From Roseburia sp. 499 (lineage in GTDB: Bacteria > Bacillota > Clostridia > Lachnospirales > Lachnospiraceae), in the NCBI RefSeq assembly GCF_001940225.2, contig NZ_CP135164.1:2170001-2234000 (forward strand): a stretch of DNA of 64,000 bases, given 5' to 3'. Positions 1 through 8,252 of this stretch are shown in pieces (position 1 is the first letter of the stretch; each line of letters begins with the position of its first letter). Position numbers and translations under genes: made by a program. The notes under the pieces were generated by a model, which did no database searches, was not told the DNA's origin, and was given only the letters and a program-made list of their open reading frames with translations.

Positions 1-33
1 AATATTTTCTACATTTTTTGCATTATTTTGACG

Positions 34-453
34 TTATATTCTCTTCAAGAAAAAATATTCCGAAAATCCATCTTCTTCATTACAATAACTTCCCACCATT
101 TCATAGGAAAGACTTTGGTAAAAATCTTTTCCCTGCCAGTCAAAAGTATCTAAACGAATCATATTCGCTCCAAGTACCTTGGCTCTTTTCTCCAGTTCTT
201 CTATTAATTTTCTTCCGATTCCCTGACGACGATATTTTTCATCCACAAATACGGTAGATACATATAAAATTTTAAACGCAGTCATGCAGGCATCTAATCC
301 TGCTATTAATTCGCCATCTTTTTCCATTCCAATGCTGATGCTTCCTTCCATTTTGTATGTAATATGTTTTTCATCATAGGCATCCAGTCTTTCTTCTATT
401 TCCGCTATCTGATTTTGATTTAGTTCTATTATTTTCAATGTATCCATATTCAT
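34..453 (-). CDS. GNAT family N-acetyltransferase
   Basis: A 139-residue single-domain acetyltransferase. The acetyl-CoA pyrophosphate loop is visible as YRRQGIGRKL near residue 95, followed by the usual C-terminal segment with an aromatic pair (FYQSLSYEMVG). The start at 453 is preceded by AGAGGAAAA and overlaps the stop of the broken upstream acetyltransferase by four bases (ATGA), so the two would be translationally coupled. The substrate cannot be told from the sequence. It is the last gene before the window edge in a minus-strand run of small accessory genes. Confidence 0.85.
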   Translation of the reverse strand: MNMDTLKIIELNQNQIAEIEERLDAYDEKHITYKMEGSISIGMEKDGELIAGLDACMTAFKILYVSTVFVDEKYRRQGIGRKLIEELEKRAKVLGANMIRLDTFDWQGKDFYQSLSYEMVGSYCNEEDGFSEYFFLKRI

Positions 454-1165
454 TTTTCCTCTCTATTACCGCACTTTCTCATATCAATCTGGCTTTCTTC
501 TTCACTTGCCTCAAACCCAATACTTTCATACAAATGAATTGCTCCCGCGTTCTGCTCATCTGCTGCAAGAAATCCTCTGGTTGCTCCATGACACTTTCCA
601 TAATAAAGTGCCTGATTAATTAATCTTCTGGCACCCCCTTGATTTTTCCTTCTGCATCGCGTTCTATAAATACTGTTCTATTCTGTGCATAATCACCATC
701 CTGACTAAGCCACTCCAAGAACCACTCTTCCGTCTGCCCGGTAAAACCACGGCTCAGTCCTCTACAAGTCATAGTAACTTCTGAAGCTTCTTTACAATCC
801 TTCTTTTCTAATAATTCAGTTTCTATGGCACTTTCTCCAATAGATTCCATTGATTTCAGAAAATACTCGTGCCATGCATTACGAACCACAAATCCTTCTT
901 GTTCCATTTCCGGTACCCAAGCATGTGGTATAAAGGTAACAAGTCCTTCCTTCTTTATATTTTGTATCAAATCTTTTGATTTATTTGCAGCCCAATGATA
1001 CTCCCTTTCCTTTGCTTCCGGATTGTAACCACTTACTAAAATCATTTCCAGATTCATACAAAGAATTTCATATTCCATGACCTCTTCATATTCTGCATAT
1101 TCCATAGAGGAATACTGAAAATCTTTTAACTTGCTTTTAATTTCTTCAAATTCTTCTCTTTTCAT
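450..1165 (-). pseudogene. GNAT acetyltransferase broken by an internal deletion
   Basis: The 5' part (start 1165, after AGGTGAG) encodes about 180 residues of a GNAT-like protein ending in ...RDAEGK, after which the frame runs into a stop at 620. In the next frame, from about 640 down to 450, a GNAT C-terminal half continues without a break: NQGGARRLINQAL is the acetyl-CoA loop, followed by YYGKCHGATRGFLAAD and LYESIGFEAS. The strands between them that should precede the loop are missing. This reads as a deletion of roughly 30 codons that also shifted the frame, so active enzyme is unlikely. The length of the loss is my estimate from family layout. Confidence 0.75.
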
Positions 1166-1176
1166 AATATTCTTTC

Positions 1177-1782
1177 TCACCTATCAAACTTTTTTAACAA
1201 CTTATCTTTTTTGTATTTTCTTATGGTCTCTTCGATTTCATTATAATCTCGTTCGAAAAGTTCTCCACTTATCTGCTCTTTCAACTGTTCTTTTTCCACT
1301 TTGAGAAGTATCTTTTCAATCACAAATGACTTACTCTTTTCCTTATATTTTGGCAATTGGTTCAATTCCTGTATATGAGCAAGTTCCGGTCTCCACAGCA
1401 GACTCATTTTATGACTCCAATTCACTTTAGGATTTTCCTTTGGTTCACGCAAAAGATAAAAGTCCGGTATACCATCTTGTAATTCTACTGTAATGATTCC
1501 CCACCATTCCGGTACATGCTCTGCAATGTGACCTGCATGACTTGTCCCTGCCACAATATAATTGTAGTCATAATACTGATTGTAGTCTCTCACCTGCCGG
1601 CTTAAACGGGCATAGGTGTCAGCATCACTTTTAATTTCAATACCACATAGAGCAGACGGCATAACCATCACCACGTCTGCCCGAGAGCGTCCCATCTGTT
1701 TTTCTTCTATAATTCTGATTTTTCCGTAGGTTTCTTCTAAGAAATCAAAAAGTGGTTCCCGAATGTCTTTATCGTATAGCAT
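1177..1782 (-). CDS. sce7726-like protein, possible PD-(D/E)XK-type nuclease fold
   Basis: 201 residues. The N-terminal 70 residues hold a restriction-nuclease-like pattern: R-A-D-V-V near residue 35, then GIEIKSDADTYARL (E-x-K core) and a following Q-x-x-x-Y, as in sce7726-type proteins. The C-terminal third is charged and helical (KEKSKSFVIEKILLKVEKEQ). No catalytic activity is established for this family to my knowledge. The gene starts three bases after the stop of the P-loop kinase gene, and its stop overlaps the GTG/ATG region of the broken GNAT. Its first 11 codons recur, with a few changes, at the start of the CPT-like gene at 3421. Confidence 0.65.
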   Translation of the reverse strand: MLYDKDIREPLFDFLEETYGKIRIIEEKQMGRSRADVVMVMPSALCGIEIKSDADTYARLSRQVRDYNQYYDYNYIVAGTSHAGHIAEHVPEWWGIITVELQDGIPDFYLLREPKENPKVNWSHKMSLLWRPELAHIQELNQLPKYKEKSKSFVIEKILLKVEKEQLKEQISGELFERDYNEIEETIRKYKKDKLLKKFDR

Positions 1783-1785
1783 GAA

Positions 1786-2295
1786 TTACCTGCTTTCTTT
1801 TATAAACCTGGTAAGCTGTTTCTGATTTTTGATAACAATACTCTTTTCACTATATTGTCTCATAATATTCTCAAACTTTTCTTTTTTCTCCTTCGTGCGT
1901 CCTTCATGAAGAATCCACCAGATAAACTCCATATCCATCTTTTCTTTACATCCTTCTCCCATGGATTCTCTGGTCGTCCCCCGATATTTGAAATATCGGC
2001 GAAATGCACGGAAAAGACAAGAAAAACGATTAAAACTTAAAAAGATAATTCTGTCTGCTTCTTCCATACGTCTTTCATATTCCATATAAGAATAATTTCC
2101 ATCTATTACCCATGAAACATTGGTATCAAGAAAGTTTTTTACAATATCCGCAGACTCTTCTCTTTTTCTGCCTTTCCAGCCGGGCAACCAAAATACACTG
2201 TCTAAATATAGCACCGGAATCTGATATAGCTCGCTTAAATATCCGGCAAGGGTGGATTTTCCACAGCCGCTGTAGCCTATAATCGCTACTTTCAT
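1786..2295 (-). CDS. Small P-loop kinase, adenylate kinase-like (FlaR/topology-modulation type)
   Basis: 169 residues with a Walker A at the very N-terminus (GYSGCGKSTLAGYL, residues 7-20) and the W-x-x-D-G-N-Y element (WVIDGNYSYMEYERR) near residue 65, followed by DRIIFL and an arginine-rich lid (FRAFRRYFKYRGTTR). This matches the family often annotated as DNA topology modulation protein, which is really a small nucleoside-kinase-like P-loop enzyme of unknown substrate. The start overlaps the stop of the DJ-1-like gene (ATGA), showing translational coupling. The C-terminal codons FIKESR recur as a gene-end remnant upstream of 3421. Confidence 0.75.
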   Translation of the reverse strand: MKVAIIGYSGCGKSTLAGYLSELYQIPVLYLDSVFWLPGWKGRKREESADIVKNFLDTNVSWVIDGNYSYMEYERRMEEADRIIFLSFNRFSCLFRAFRRYFKYRGTTRESMGEGCKEKMDMEFIWWILHEGRTKEKKEKFENIMRQYSEKSIVIKNQKQLTRFIKESR

Positions 2296-2879
2296 GATTC
2301 CTCTTCCATTCCAAATGACTCCGGATATACCTCAATTCCGAGTTTTCTTCCAATTGCCACTGCCCATTTTACAAATCCATATGCTACGGATGTAATGATA
2401 TTATCAGAAACAATATAGCCTTCCGGAATAGGTGATTTCAAATTATCATCCCAGCCTTGCATTCCAGACATATCCTCCATAGTAAATCCTTCTTCTAGCA
2501 AATCTTCTTGATTTGCTCCAATCATAAAACATTTTCCTTTTAGCATTCCGGCTTTCAGCAAAAGAACCGGTGCAATAGAAATTGCTCCTATTATTATATC
2601 TTCTCCATCAAATTTTTTCACAAATGAAATGATATCCTCATCCTCTACTGCTTCTCTGATATCCATAGCACCTGTCAGTATCAGGCTATCGTATTCTTCT
2701 ATTTCTAACTCGTCTATTGTTTTATCCGGAAGTACTCGTAAACCTTCTTCACTTCTTACCGGATTTTTATCTTTTGCAAATATGACAATCGGCTTTTCTG
2801 CCATAGCAAACATCTCCAGCGCTACACTAAATTCAAAGTTGCAAAATTGATCATAAATTAATACGGCTGTTTTTTTCAT
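2292..2879 (-). CDS. DJ-1/PfpI family protein lacking the usual nucleophilic cysteine
   Basis: 195 residues from the start at 2879, chosen because AAGGAG lies nine bases upstream. A longer reading frame to 2936 has no ribosome site. The fold is clear: AVLIYDQFCNFEFSVALEMF at the start (DJ-1 glutamate region), LILTGA in the middle and GAISIAPVLLLKAGMLKG at the nucleophile elbow. Family members normally have Cys at the position occupied here by Ser (AIC becomes AIS). The gene lies between the CPT-like gene and the P-loop kinase in a tight minus-strand cluster. Confidence 0.8.
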   Translation of the reverse strand: MKKTAVLIYDQFCNFEFSVALEMFAMAEKPIVIFAKDKNPVRSEEGLRVLPDKTIDELEIEEYDSLILTGAMDIREAVEDEDIISFVKKFDGEDIIIGAISIAPVLLLKAGMLKGKCFMIGANQEDLLEEGFTMEDMSGMQGWDDNLKSPIPEGYIVSDNIITSVAYGFVKWAVAIGRKLGIEVYPESFGMEEES

Positions 2880-2908
2880 AATTGCACCACTCCTTAAGTT
2901 GCTTTTCA

Positions 2909-3421
2909 CTATACCTGAAGAATTTTTAAAGAACACTTTTCCATTGTCATACGATGCGTATCAATGGTTAATTTATATCCTTCTTTTGGAAATAAATACT
3001 CATAAGAAGCCTCCACAGAACCCAGACATCTGTTTTTGCGTTCTTTCTCTCTTTGTTTTAATATCTCTAAAGGACATGTTACATGTATCAGATGAATACG
3101 GTGGGAACAAAACATTTCTTCCAGTTGGTTAAAAATTCGTTCACTGGTAATCACATGATCAATAATAACACCCTGTCCTGCTTTAAGCACTTCTAATGCC
3201 TTTTCACATAGCTTTGATGATACTTCAAATACATCATCTTCATATATTACATCTTCGGTTGTCATTTTCAAGAAATCGTCAATGGAAATAATCTCATATC
3301 TCTCATTTCTTTTTTCTTCTATAATTTCCTGCAATGTTTTTGCTAATGTAGACTTTCCGCTACTGGATGGACCATTGAGCAAAATGACAAGCGGTTTCCG
3401 AACATCTTTATCGTGTAGCAT
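2909..3421 (-). CDS. Chloramphenicol phosphotransferase-like P-loop kinase with a chimeric start
   Basis: 170 residues. Walker A is VILLNGPSSSGKSTLAKTL (residues 12-30), then SIDDFL and the DHVIT segment typical of the CPT-like family, and a C-terminal REKERKNR motif. Family proteins usually begin two or three residues before the ILLNGPSSSGKS strand. Here the first 11 codons (MLHDKDVRKPL) match the first 11 codons of the sce7726-like gene at 1782 in 28 of 33 bases, and the upstream 28 bases also match. So a copy of that gene's 5' end and leader seems to have been joined to this kinase. The substrate is unknown. Confidence 0.7.
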   Translation of the reverse strand: MLHDKDVRKPLVILLNGPSSSGKSTLAKTLQEIIEEKRNERYEIISIDDFLKMTTEDVIYEDDVFEVSSKLCEKALEVLKAGQGVIIDHVITSERIFNQLEEMFCSHRIHLIHVTCPLEILKQREKERKNRCLGSVEASYEYLFPKEGYKLTIDTHRMTMEKCSLKILQV

Positions 3422-3424
3422 AAA

Positions 3425-3689
3425 TTACCTACTTTCTTTTATAAACCTGGCAACTTGGGATTCATTTACTTATCCATAAAATGTAATAGTGCATTATATT
3501 CTCTTAAATACGCACCTCGTTTCATTTCGTTTTCTCTGGCATAATCTTGATACTTAGAAAATATATCTATTGCTTCCTTTATAGAAATCCATCTTGGCTC
3601 AAGTCCTACCTCAACTTCTCTTTCCGTTAATTTTCTTTCTGTTTCACCAATATATTCACATATATAATAGTGACTTACAAAAAGCGTTA
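3425..3689 (-). pseudogene. Remnants: NUDIX hydrolase C-terminus and tail of a P-loop kinase
   Basis: From about 3689 to the stop at 3466 one frame encodes the C-terminal 70 residues of a NUDIX hydrolase (CEYIGETERKL..., LEPRWISIKEAID), with no N-terminus or NUDIX box. The reading begins exactly at the stop of the cytidine deaminase gene. Immediately after its stop, codons ending at 3425 read VARFIKESR, the same tail as the P-loop kinase at 1786. Both pieces are gene ends without beginnings, which fits repeated recombination at gene junctions in this array. Confidence 0.65.
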
Positions 3690-4070
3690 GTAAGGATATT
3701 CAGGTAATAAGTCTCCCAACAACATAACTTTATCCTCACTAACAAGAACTTCTATGTTCTTTGCGTTGATTCCTGTTTGCATCATAAACTCTCGGCAAGC
3801 TCCACAAGGAGGCATAATTGTCCCATCTAAATAAACGGAACAAATCCTGTCAATTTCAAATTCTCCATTTGAAAACATTGTTGATATTGCATTTCTCTCT
3901 GCACACATCCCAAGAGAACTACTTGTATCTATACAAATACCTGTAAAAATATTTCCACTTTTGCTTAATACTGCCGCACCGACGCTTCCGACCGATATAG
4001 TATCTGATATATCTTTAGGATTCGTTGCTTTCTTTGCTAAATCATATAATTCTTTCCATTTATTATCCAT
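3687..4070 (-). CDS. Cytidine deaminase-like zinc enzyme (blasticidin-S deaminase type)
   Basis: 127 residues. The zinc and catalytic motifs are intact: CAERNAI (the C/H-A-E element, near residue 56) and PPCGACREF (P-C-x-x-C, near residue 88). Length fits tetrameric cytidine deaminases and the related blasticidin-S deaminases. The N-terminal half, with VGAAVLSKSGNIFTG, is typical. Ribosome site AGGAGGAAAATATTAAA precedes the start. The stop codon is immediately followed by the sequence CGCTTTTTG, where a NUDIX remnant begins. Whether the substrate is cytidine or a nucleoside antibiotic cannot be decided here. Confidence 0.85.
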   Translation of the reverse strand: MDNKWKELYDLAKKATNPKDISDTISVGSVGAAVLSKSGNIFTGICIDTSSSLGMCAERNAISTMFSNGEFEIDRICSVYLDGTIMPPCGACREFMMQTGINAKNIEVLVSEDKVMLLGDLLPEYPY

Positions 4071-4085
4071 TTTAATATTTTCCTC

Positions 4086-4102
4086 CTATAAATTAGGATT
4101 TA
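4086..4102 (-). repeat. Junction motif, partial copy
   Basis: The plus strand CTATAAATTAGGATTT matches the right part of the copies at 44026 and 44934 in all but one base. Here it overlaps the ribosome-binding region of the cytidine deaminase gene, so the similarity in the TATAGGAGG part may owe something to that function. Confidence 0.4.
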
Positions 4103-4121
4103 CCGAGTTCTTTCATATTCA

Positions 4122-4562
4122 TCATTCATAGTGTTTTCCCATAATCTTTAGATTGGTAGCTGCATACATCCCAAATCCCTTATAAAAATGCATATGGTGT
4201 TCATCATTAACACTAGTTAGTTCGATATGTTTGGCTCCATATTCCAATACACGTTTCTCGATTTCATTAAGTAACTGTTTTCCATATCCTTTGTTTTGAT
4301 AACCTGCAAATATAACAATTTCCTCAAGGTAATAAATAGATATATCATCATATTCTTTAAAATATCCAATAACAAATCCAGTTGTATTGGATTCGTCATC
4401 TTTTTGGATTAAGCAAAGTGAATCTTCTATCGTAACCATTTGATGAATTCTTTTACATGCCTTTTCATATTTCCAACATCCATCCTCATTATTGTTGTAG
4501 TAGTCCATATATAGCTTGGCTATTTCTTCAACGTCAGACTCATTCATTAATAAATAATTCAT
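4122..4562 (-). CDS. GNAT family N-acetyltransferase
   Basis: 146 residues from MNYLLMNESD; AAGGAG lies 11 bases upstream of this ATG at 4562. A longer frame to 4625 runs across the junction repeat at 4621-4639 and is not favoured. The CoA loop is YQNKGYGKQLL and the end of the domain is HFYKGFGMYAATNLKIMGK. The composition resembles aminoglycoside 6'-acetyltransferase-like GNATs in general layout, but no substrate can be assigned. It is flanked by copies of a recurring junction motif on both sides (4086 and 4621). Confidence 0.8.
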   Translation of the reverse strand: MNYLLMNESDVEEIAKLYMDYYNNNEDGCWKYEKACKRIHQMVTIEDSLCLIQKDDESNTTGFVIGYFKEYDDISIYYLEEIVIFAGYQNKGYGKQLLNEIEKRVLEYGAKHIELTSVNDEHHMHFYKGFGMYAATNLKIMGKHYE

Positions 4563-4620
4563 TTGTTTCGTCTCTCCTTCATAAATTCTAATTTTCTTTA
4601 TCTCTGCGCCCATACAATTG

Positions 4621-4639
4621 TCCAATTCTATAACTTTGG
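4621..4639 (-). repeat. Junction motif copy 1 (19 bp)
   Basis: The plus strand reads TCCAATTCTATAACTTTGG directly after the stop of the GNAT gene at 4642. Near-identical copies lie in two other gene junctions at 44026-44044 and 44934-44952, and a partial copy at 4086-4102. Function is not known; the repeated position between unrelated cassettes suggests a recombination joint. Confidence 0.6.
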
Positions 4640-4641
4640 CG

Positions 4642-5082
4642 TTAGCATACTCTTTTCAAATAAACCATATCAACCAATTGTATACCATCCTCGAACATTA
4701 GATGATCATAGTTATCTACAAAAAAATTTTTTACTCTATGTGATTCTGTAAAGCCACAGTTATGATAAAAAGAAAGGGTTGAAGGACAATCTCCTGTTCC
4801 TACAAACAACACATTGCAATCTGAAAAATGCTTAACAAGAAATTCTATCAAATATTTTCCATAACCCTTACGCTGATAATTCGGTAATACAGCAATGTTT
4901 TTAAGTTCATAAACTCCTTCAGATTCTTTTGTAATAACACATTCCGCCTTTACACCATGGTCATCTAAAACAAACATTTCACCACGCTCAAGATATTTAT
5001 CAATCATATCCTCTTGTTCATCTGCCAATAACAATAAATCCAAATATTGTTTTTTTTCACCCGTTACTTTTTCTATATTCAT
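4642..5082 (-). CDS. GNAT family N-acetyltransferase
   Basis: 146 residues. The loop YQRKGYGKYLIEFL follows the strand ELKNIAVLPN, and the later SFYHNCGFTESHRVKNFFVDNYDH is the segment seen in a common Firmicutes GNAT group that ends in a short tail (MVYLKRVC). The start at 5082 follows GAGGTGAACT. The gene ends in TGC TAA immediately against the junction motif. No substrate can be assigned. Confidence 0.85.
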   Translation of the reverse strand: MNIEKVTGEKKQYLDLLLLADEQEDMIDKYLERGEMFVLDDHGVKAECVITKESEGVYELKNIAVLPNYQRKGYGKYLIEFLVKHFSDCNVLFVGTGDCPSTLSFYHNCGFTESHRVKNFFVDNYDHLMFEDGIQLVDMVYLKRVC

Positions 5083-5130
5083 AGTTCACCTCTACATCTT
5101 CTTATTTGTTTACTTCTACAATTTGAAATT

Positions 5131-5717
5131 TCAATATTCCTTTTTTATTTCATTCAGCCCATAAATTGCCTTAAATCTTTTCTCATCTTCAGCATCTCTT
5201 ATCAGCATTACTTCAGTAAAATGTGCATCATCATAATTCTTAAAACCTGCCACCTTTTCAAGAATAAATACAATCAGAAATGCTACAAGAATAACTACAC
5301 CTACAGGATTATAGGCCTCCATAATATCATATGTTCCTATCTTTACCTCCGACGCAATATCTGAAATCATGCATTGCAATGAACACATGTTCAAAAGGAG
5401 CAAAAGGTGTCACCGTTGGCTGCTGATTCCTCTACTTTATTTCGCCAATTTGAATACATTTCTTCATAGGAACCTGAAATAGAATCTTTGGAAGGCTCTT
5501 CCAAATCTTTTTCTCGCAAAGTGTAACTTTCCGCATATAAAATAAGTAATTTCATAAGATTCTGTAATTCCGAAACATCTTTGCTTTTGGATATTTTTCG
5601 CATATTATCTAAAAATGCTGAGTCTATAGGAAATTGTGAGAGTTCCTCAAAAATTCTTTTTACACCTTTGAAAGCTGTGCATGATGGCAACCTGCATCCC
5701 ACTGCAATCCATCCCAA
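5131..5717 (-). pseudogene. Degenerate coding remnants next to the IS3 element
   Basis: Two partly overlapping frames. The first (5717-5391, only a TTG start) has a hydrophilic helical protein piece including the string SGSYEEMYSNWRNKVEE. The second (5403-5131) encodes one predicted membrane segment (VGVVILVAFLIVFILEKVAG) and a charged tail. Neither has a ribosome site or a family I recognise. Immediately upstream, another frame (NWDGLQWDAGCHHAQLSKV) also looks coding and ends in a stop. I read this as the decayed 3' ends of one or two genes. Confidence 0.4.
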
Positions 5718-5899
5718 TTTGTACAGTAGAATAAATTCCTATGAGTGCCAATGAATTAGGACATATTATCTCTGCCTTAGCAATACTGCATCTATTATTT
5801 TCTGATTTACACTATTCTAGTGTTAGCATCTAATTAGTACAAAATAAAATGAGATATTCCCTTGAAAATATTATATAATACCAAGAGGAGGTACTCATT

Positions 5900-6193
5900 A
5901 TGCCAAGAAAACAACACACTAAGCAGTTCAAGTTGGATGCTGTCAACTATCGTAAGGAACACCCTGATCTCACTCAGGCTGAATGTGCCAAGAATCTCGG
6001 AATAGGTGTTAGCACCTTAGCCAGGTGGGAAGCTCAATATAGAGACTCTGATGGCGACATCCCAGTTAGAGGATCCGGAAACTATGCCTCTGACGAAGAA
6101 AAGGAAATCGCTCGTCTGAAACGGGAGCTTCGTGATGCTCAGGATGCGCTCGATGTGTTAAAAAAAGCCATCAGCATTCTGGGCAAAGACTGA
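5900..6193 (+). CDS. IS3-family transposase OrfA (helix-turn-helix)
   Basis: 97 residues with an N-terminal helix-turn-helix (TKQFKLDAVNYRKEHPDLTQ, then AKNLGIGVSTLARWEAQYR) and a C-terminal leucine-zipper-like helix (EIARLKRELRDAQDALDVLKKA). Ribosome site AGAGGAGGTACTCATT precedes the ATG. Seven consecutive A residues at 6160-6166, read as TTA AAA AAA G, form a likely slippery site that would allow a -1 shift into OrfB to give the fused OrfAB transposase. Confidence 0.9.
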   Translation: MPRKQHTKQFKLDAVNYRKEHPDLTQAECAKNLGIGVSTLARWEAQYRDSDGDIPVRGSGNYASDEEKEIARLKRELRDAQDALDVLKKAISILGKD

Positions 6194-7095
6194 CAGAAGC
6201 TATCTATACAGAAGTTTCTGCAAAGGTAGAGGCATCTAAAGTTACTAAACGCCGCGTCTCTACTTCTGGAATGCTGAAATTTTTAGGCGTGTCTCGTTCT
6301 GGATACAGAGCCTTTCTAAACCGTAAGCTCTCTCCTACTCGACAGCGAAAAGAATCTGTCAAAAAGGAAATCCAGAAAATCTATGATGATTCTAAACAGA
6401 ATTACGGCGCTCCTAAAATAACACAGGAACTTCGCAAATCTGGCGAAACCATTGCAGAGCGTACTGTAGGTAAATATATGCGCGAAATGGGTATAAAAGC
6501 TCAATGGGTCAAGCCTTGGACCACTACTACCAGAGACTCTGATTTTAGCAGTGAACTCCATAACATCCTGAATGAGCAGTTCAACCCTGAACGTCCTAAC
6601 GCTGTCTGGTGCACCGATATCACTTATATCTGGACACAGGATGGATTTGTCTATCTTAATTGCGTTATGGACTTATTTGCCAGAAAGATTATTGCATGGA
6701 CGCTCTCTGACACTATGGAAGTATCTTCCGTAATTGAAACAATCAATAAAGCAAAGGCTGTTCGAAATACCGATTTGCCTTTGATTATACATTCAGACCG
6801 TGGCAGCCAGTATGTTTCTAACGCATGGCGTGAAGCCACAGAAAATATGCAGCGTAGTTATTCTCACAAGGGCTACCCTTATGACAATGCCTGCATTGAA
6901 TCCTTCCATTCCCTGATTAAAAGAGAATGGCTTAACAGATTTCATATTCGAAACTACAAGCATGCTTATTCGCTTGTCTTTGAATACATTGAAACCTTTT
7001 ATAACACCGTCAGAATACATAGTCACTGTGACTATGTGTCTCCTGATGAATTTGAAAAACTGTATGAGAGGGCGAAATTACTGCCGGCAGCTTAG
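6190..7095 (+). CDS. IS3-family transposase OrfB (DDE integrase domain)
   Basis: The OrfB frame is open upstream of its first ATG (6271) through the OrfA stop, as expected for synthesis by -1 frameshifting. The N-terminal part has the HTH_21-like region (YGAPKITQELRKSGETIAERTVGKYMRE split over residues about 45-75). The rve domain shows the three acidic residues: D in WCTDITYI, D in IIHSDRGSQY, and E in ACIESFHSLIKREW. The C-terminus (FYNTVRIHSHCDYVSPDEFE) is typical. No inactivating lesion is seen. Confidence 0.9.
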   Translation: MTEAIYTEVSAKVEASKVTKRRVSTSGMLKFLGVSRSGYRAFLNRKLSPTRQRKESVKKEIQKIYDDSKQNYGAPKITQELRKSGETIAERTVGKYMREMGIKAQWVKPWTTTTRDSDFSSELHNILNEQFNPERPNAVWCTDITYIWTQDGFVYLNCVMDLFARKIIAWTLSDTMEVSSVIETINKAKAVRNTDLPLIIHSDRGSQYVSNAWREATENMQRSYSHKGYPYDNACIESFHSLIKREWLNRFHIRNYKHAYSLVFEYIETFYNTVRIHSHCDYVSPDEFEKLYERAKLLPAA

Positions 7096-7145
7096 CTGGC
7101 AGAACTTCTCATTTTAATTTGTGCTAAATCTTGACATAGGACCAT

Positions 7146-7676
7146 TCATCCTTTTATATCTCCATCAACCTCTAATTTATAAACATATTCGGGATATACA
7201 ATCTCTGTTCCACTCTTTTGGAAACTTTCTTCTCTTTCCACATGAAATCCAAGCTTTCTCATAATTCCATTAGACCCCGGATTTTCCTTTGCCACATTTG
7301 CAGTAAAAACATGTCCACCATTTTGACGACCATACTCGATTAAAGCTTCTACCATTTCTGTTCCATAACCTTGACGCCAATACCTTTTATGTATACAATA
7401 TCCCAAATCCCATTCTGTTTTATCTTCACTACATCCTATACTGCATGTTCCAATGAGCTCCCCAGTTTCTCTGGATTCAGCCACAAAATAATACCAGTTT
7501 TCCTCTGGTTGCGATTCAGGATTAAACTCAAGATAAGTCTCACTCGCTTTTTCTCTGGGTGGATCTGCCAGATATTTTCCCATTTCAGCATCTAACCAAA
7601 TACTGAAACAGAAAGGCATATCTACCCCTCTGGTTCTTCGAATAATCAGACGTTCCGTTACAATATTGTTTTCCAT
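7146..7676 (-). CDS. GNAT N-acetyltransferase, RimJ/RimL type
   Basis: 176 residues. It begins TERLIIRRTRGVD, the signature of RimL-like enzymes that acetylate protein N-termini or small molecules. The central part has LGYCIHKRYWRQGYGTEMVEAL and ends SNGIMRKLGFHVERE. The start overlaps the stop of the upstream paralogue by one base (TAATG), so translation is coupled. The stop lies 10 bp outside the IS3 right end, so the element inserted just downstream without cutting the gene. Confidence 0.85.
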   Translation of the reverse strand: MENNIVTERLIIRRTRGVDMPFCFSIWLDAEMGKYLADPPREKASETYLEFNPESQPEENWYYFVAESRETGELIGTCSIGCSEDKTEWDLGYCIHKRYWRQGYGTEMVEALIEYGRQNGGHVFTANVAKENPGSNGIMRKLGFHVEREESFQKSGTEIVYPEYVYKLEVDGDIKG

Positions 7677-8203
7677 TATTTATCAACCTCCGCCGGATTC
7701 AAAACCGCATACACATAAGTATCCCAGTAAATCGGCTTTCCGTTCTCATCTGCATAAAAAGTTGCATTTTTTATAAAATGCCCTTCCCGTTTCATTCCGA
7801 TTTTCTCCATCAGTTTCCAAGATGGCGTATTTTCAGGCGCACACTCTGCATAAATTCTATGTACTCCTTCCTGAAATGCCCATGCAACAACGGCTTTTGC
7901 TGCTTCGCTTCCATACTCCTTTCCATGATAATGTTCGTTTAATACATAGCCAAGTTCCTTTCCATGAAACTCTCTTTTCCCCAAGTATACATTTCCAATT
8001 ACTTTTTGTTCTTCTTTTAGCTCAATGGCAAAAAATTCATCACTTCCACAACGAAATTTGATTTCTTCCTCTGCCTTTTCCTTTGTAAAATCAGGATATG
8101 CCTCAAACTTTGCATCTACTCGTTGCAACATGTACTCGCACAAATCCTCTTTATCTGCTAATGTATAATTACGAATTATCAAGTGCTCTGTTTCTATTCT
8201 CAT
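7676..8203 (-). CDS. GNAT N-acetyltransferase, RimJ/RimL type
   Basis: 175 residues, starting ETEHLIIRNYTLADK. The CoA-binding loop lies in LNEHYHGKEYGSEAAKAVV, where the usual R/Q-x-x-G-x-G/A reads HGKEYGSEA, and the end has PSWKLMEKIGMKREGHF. It has the ribosome site TTAGGAGAAAGAAT. It is the first of a coupled pair with the 7146 gene. A short reading frame that the adjacent insertion sequence interrupts would have overlapped its start. Confidence 0.85.
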   Translation of the reverse strand: MRIETEHLIIRNYTLADKEDLCEYMLQRVDAKFEAYPDFTKEKAEEEIKFRCGSDEFFAIELKEEQKVIGNVYLGKREFHGKELGYVLNEHYHGKEYGSEAAKAVVAWAFQEGVHRIYAECAPENTPSWKLMEKIGMKREGHFIKNATFYADENGKPIYWDTYVYAVLNPAEVDK

Positions 8204-8252
8204 ATTCTTTCTCCTAATTTTTCAGTTCTCCTTTTTACTTTCCCATTGACCT

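Larger units (their letters stand above)
5821..7136 (+). mobile_element. Complete IS3-family insertion sequence
   Basis: About 1316 bp. The ends are imperfect inverted repeats: the left end begins TGTTAGCATC and contains TTAGTACAAAATAAAATGAG; the right end, read inward, begins TGTCAAGATT and contains TTAGCACAAATTAAAATGAG. The element is flanked by the trinucleotide TAG on both sides (5818-5820 and 7137-7139), a fitting 3-bp target duplication. It carries the two overlapping frames typical of the family. It sits between a GNAT gene and degenerate coding remnants. Confidence 0.85.
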
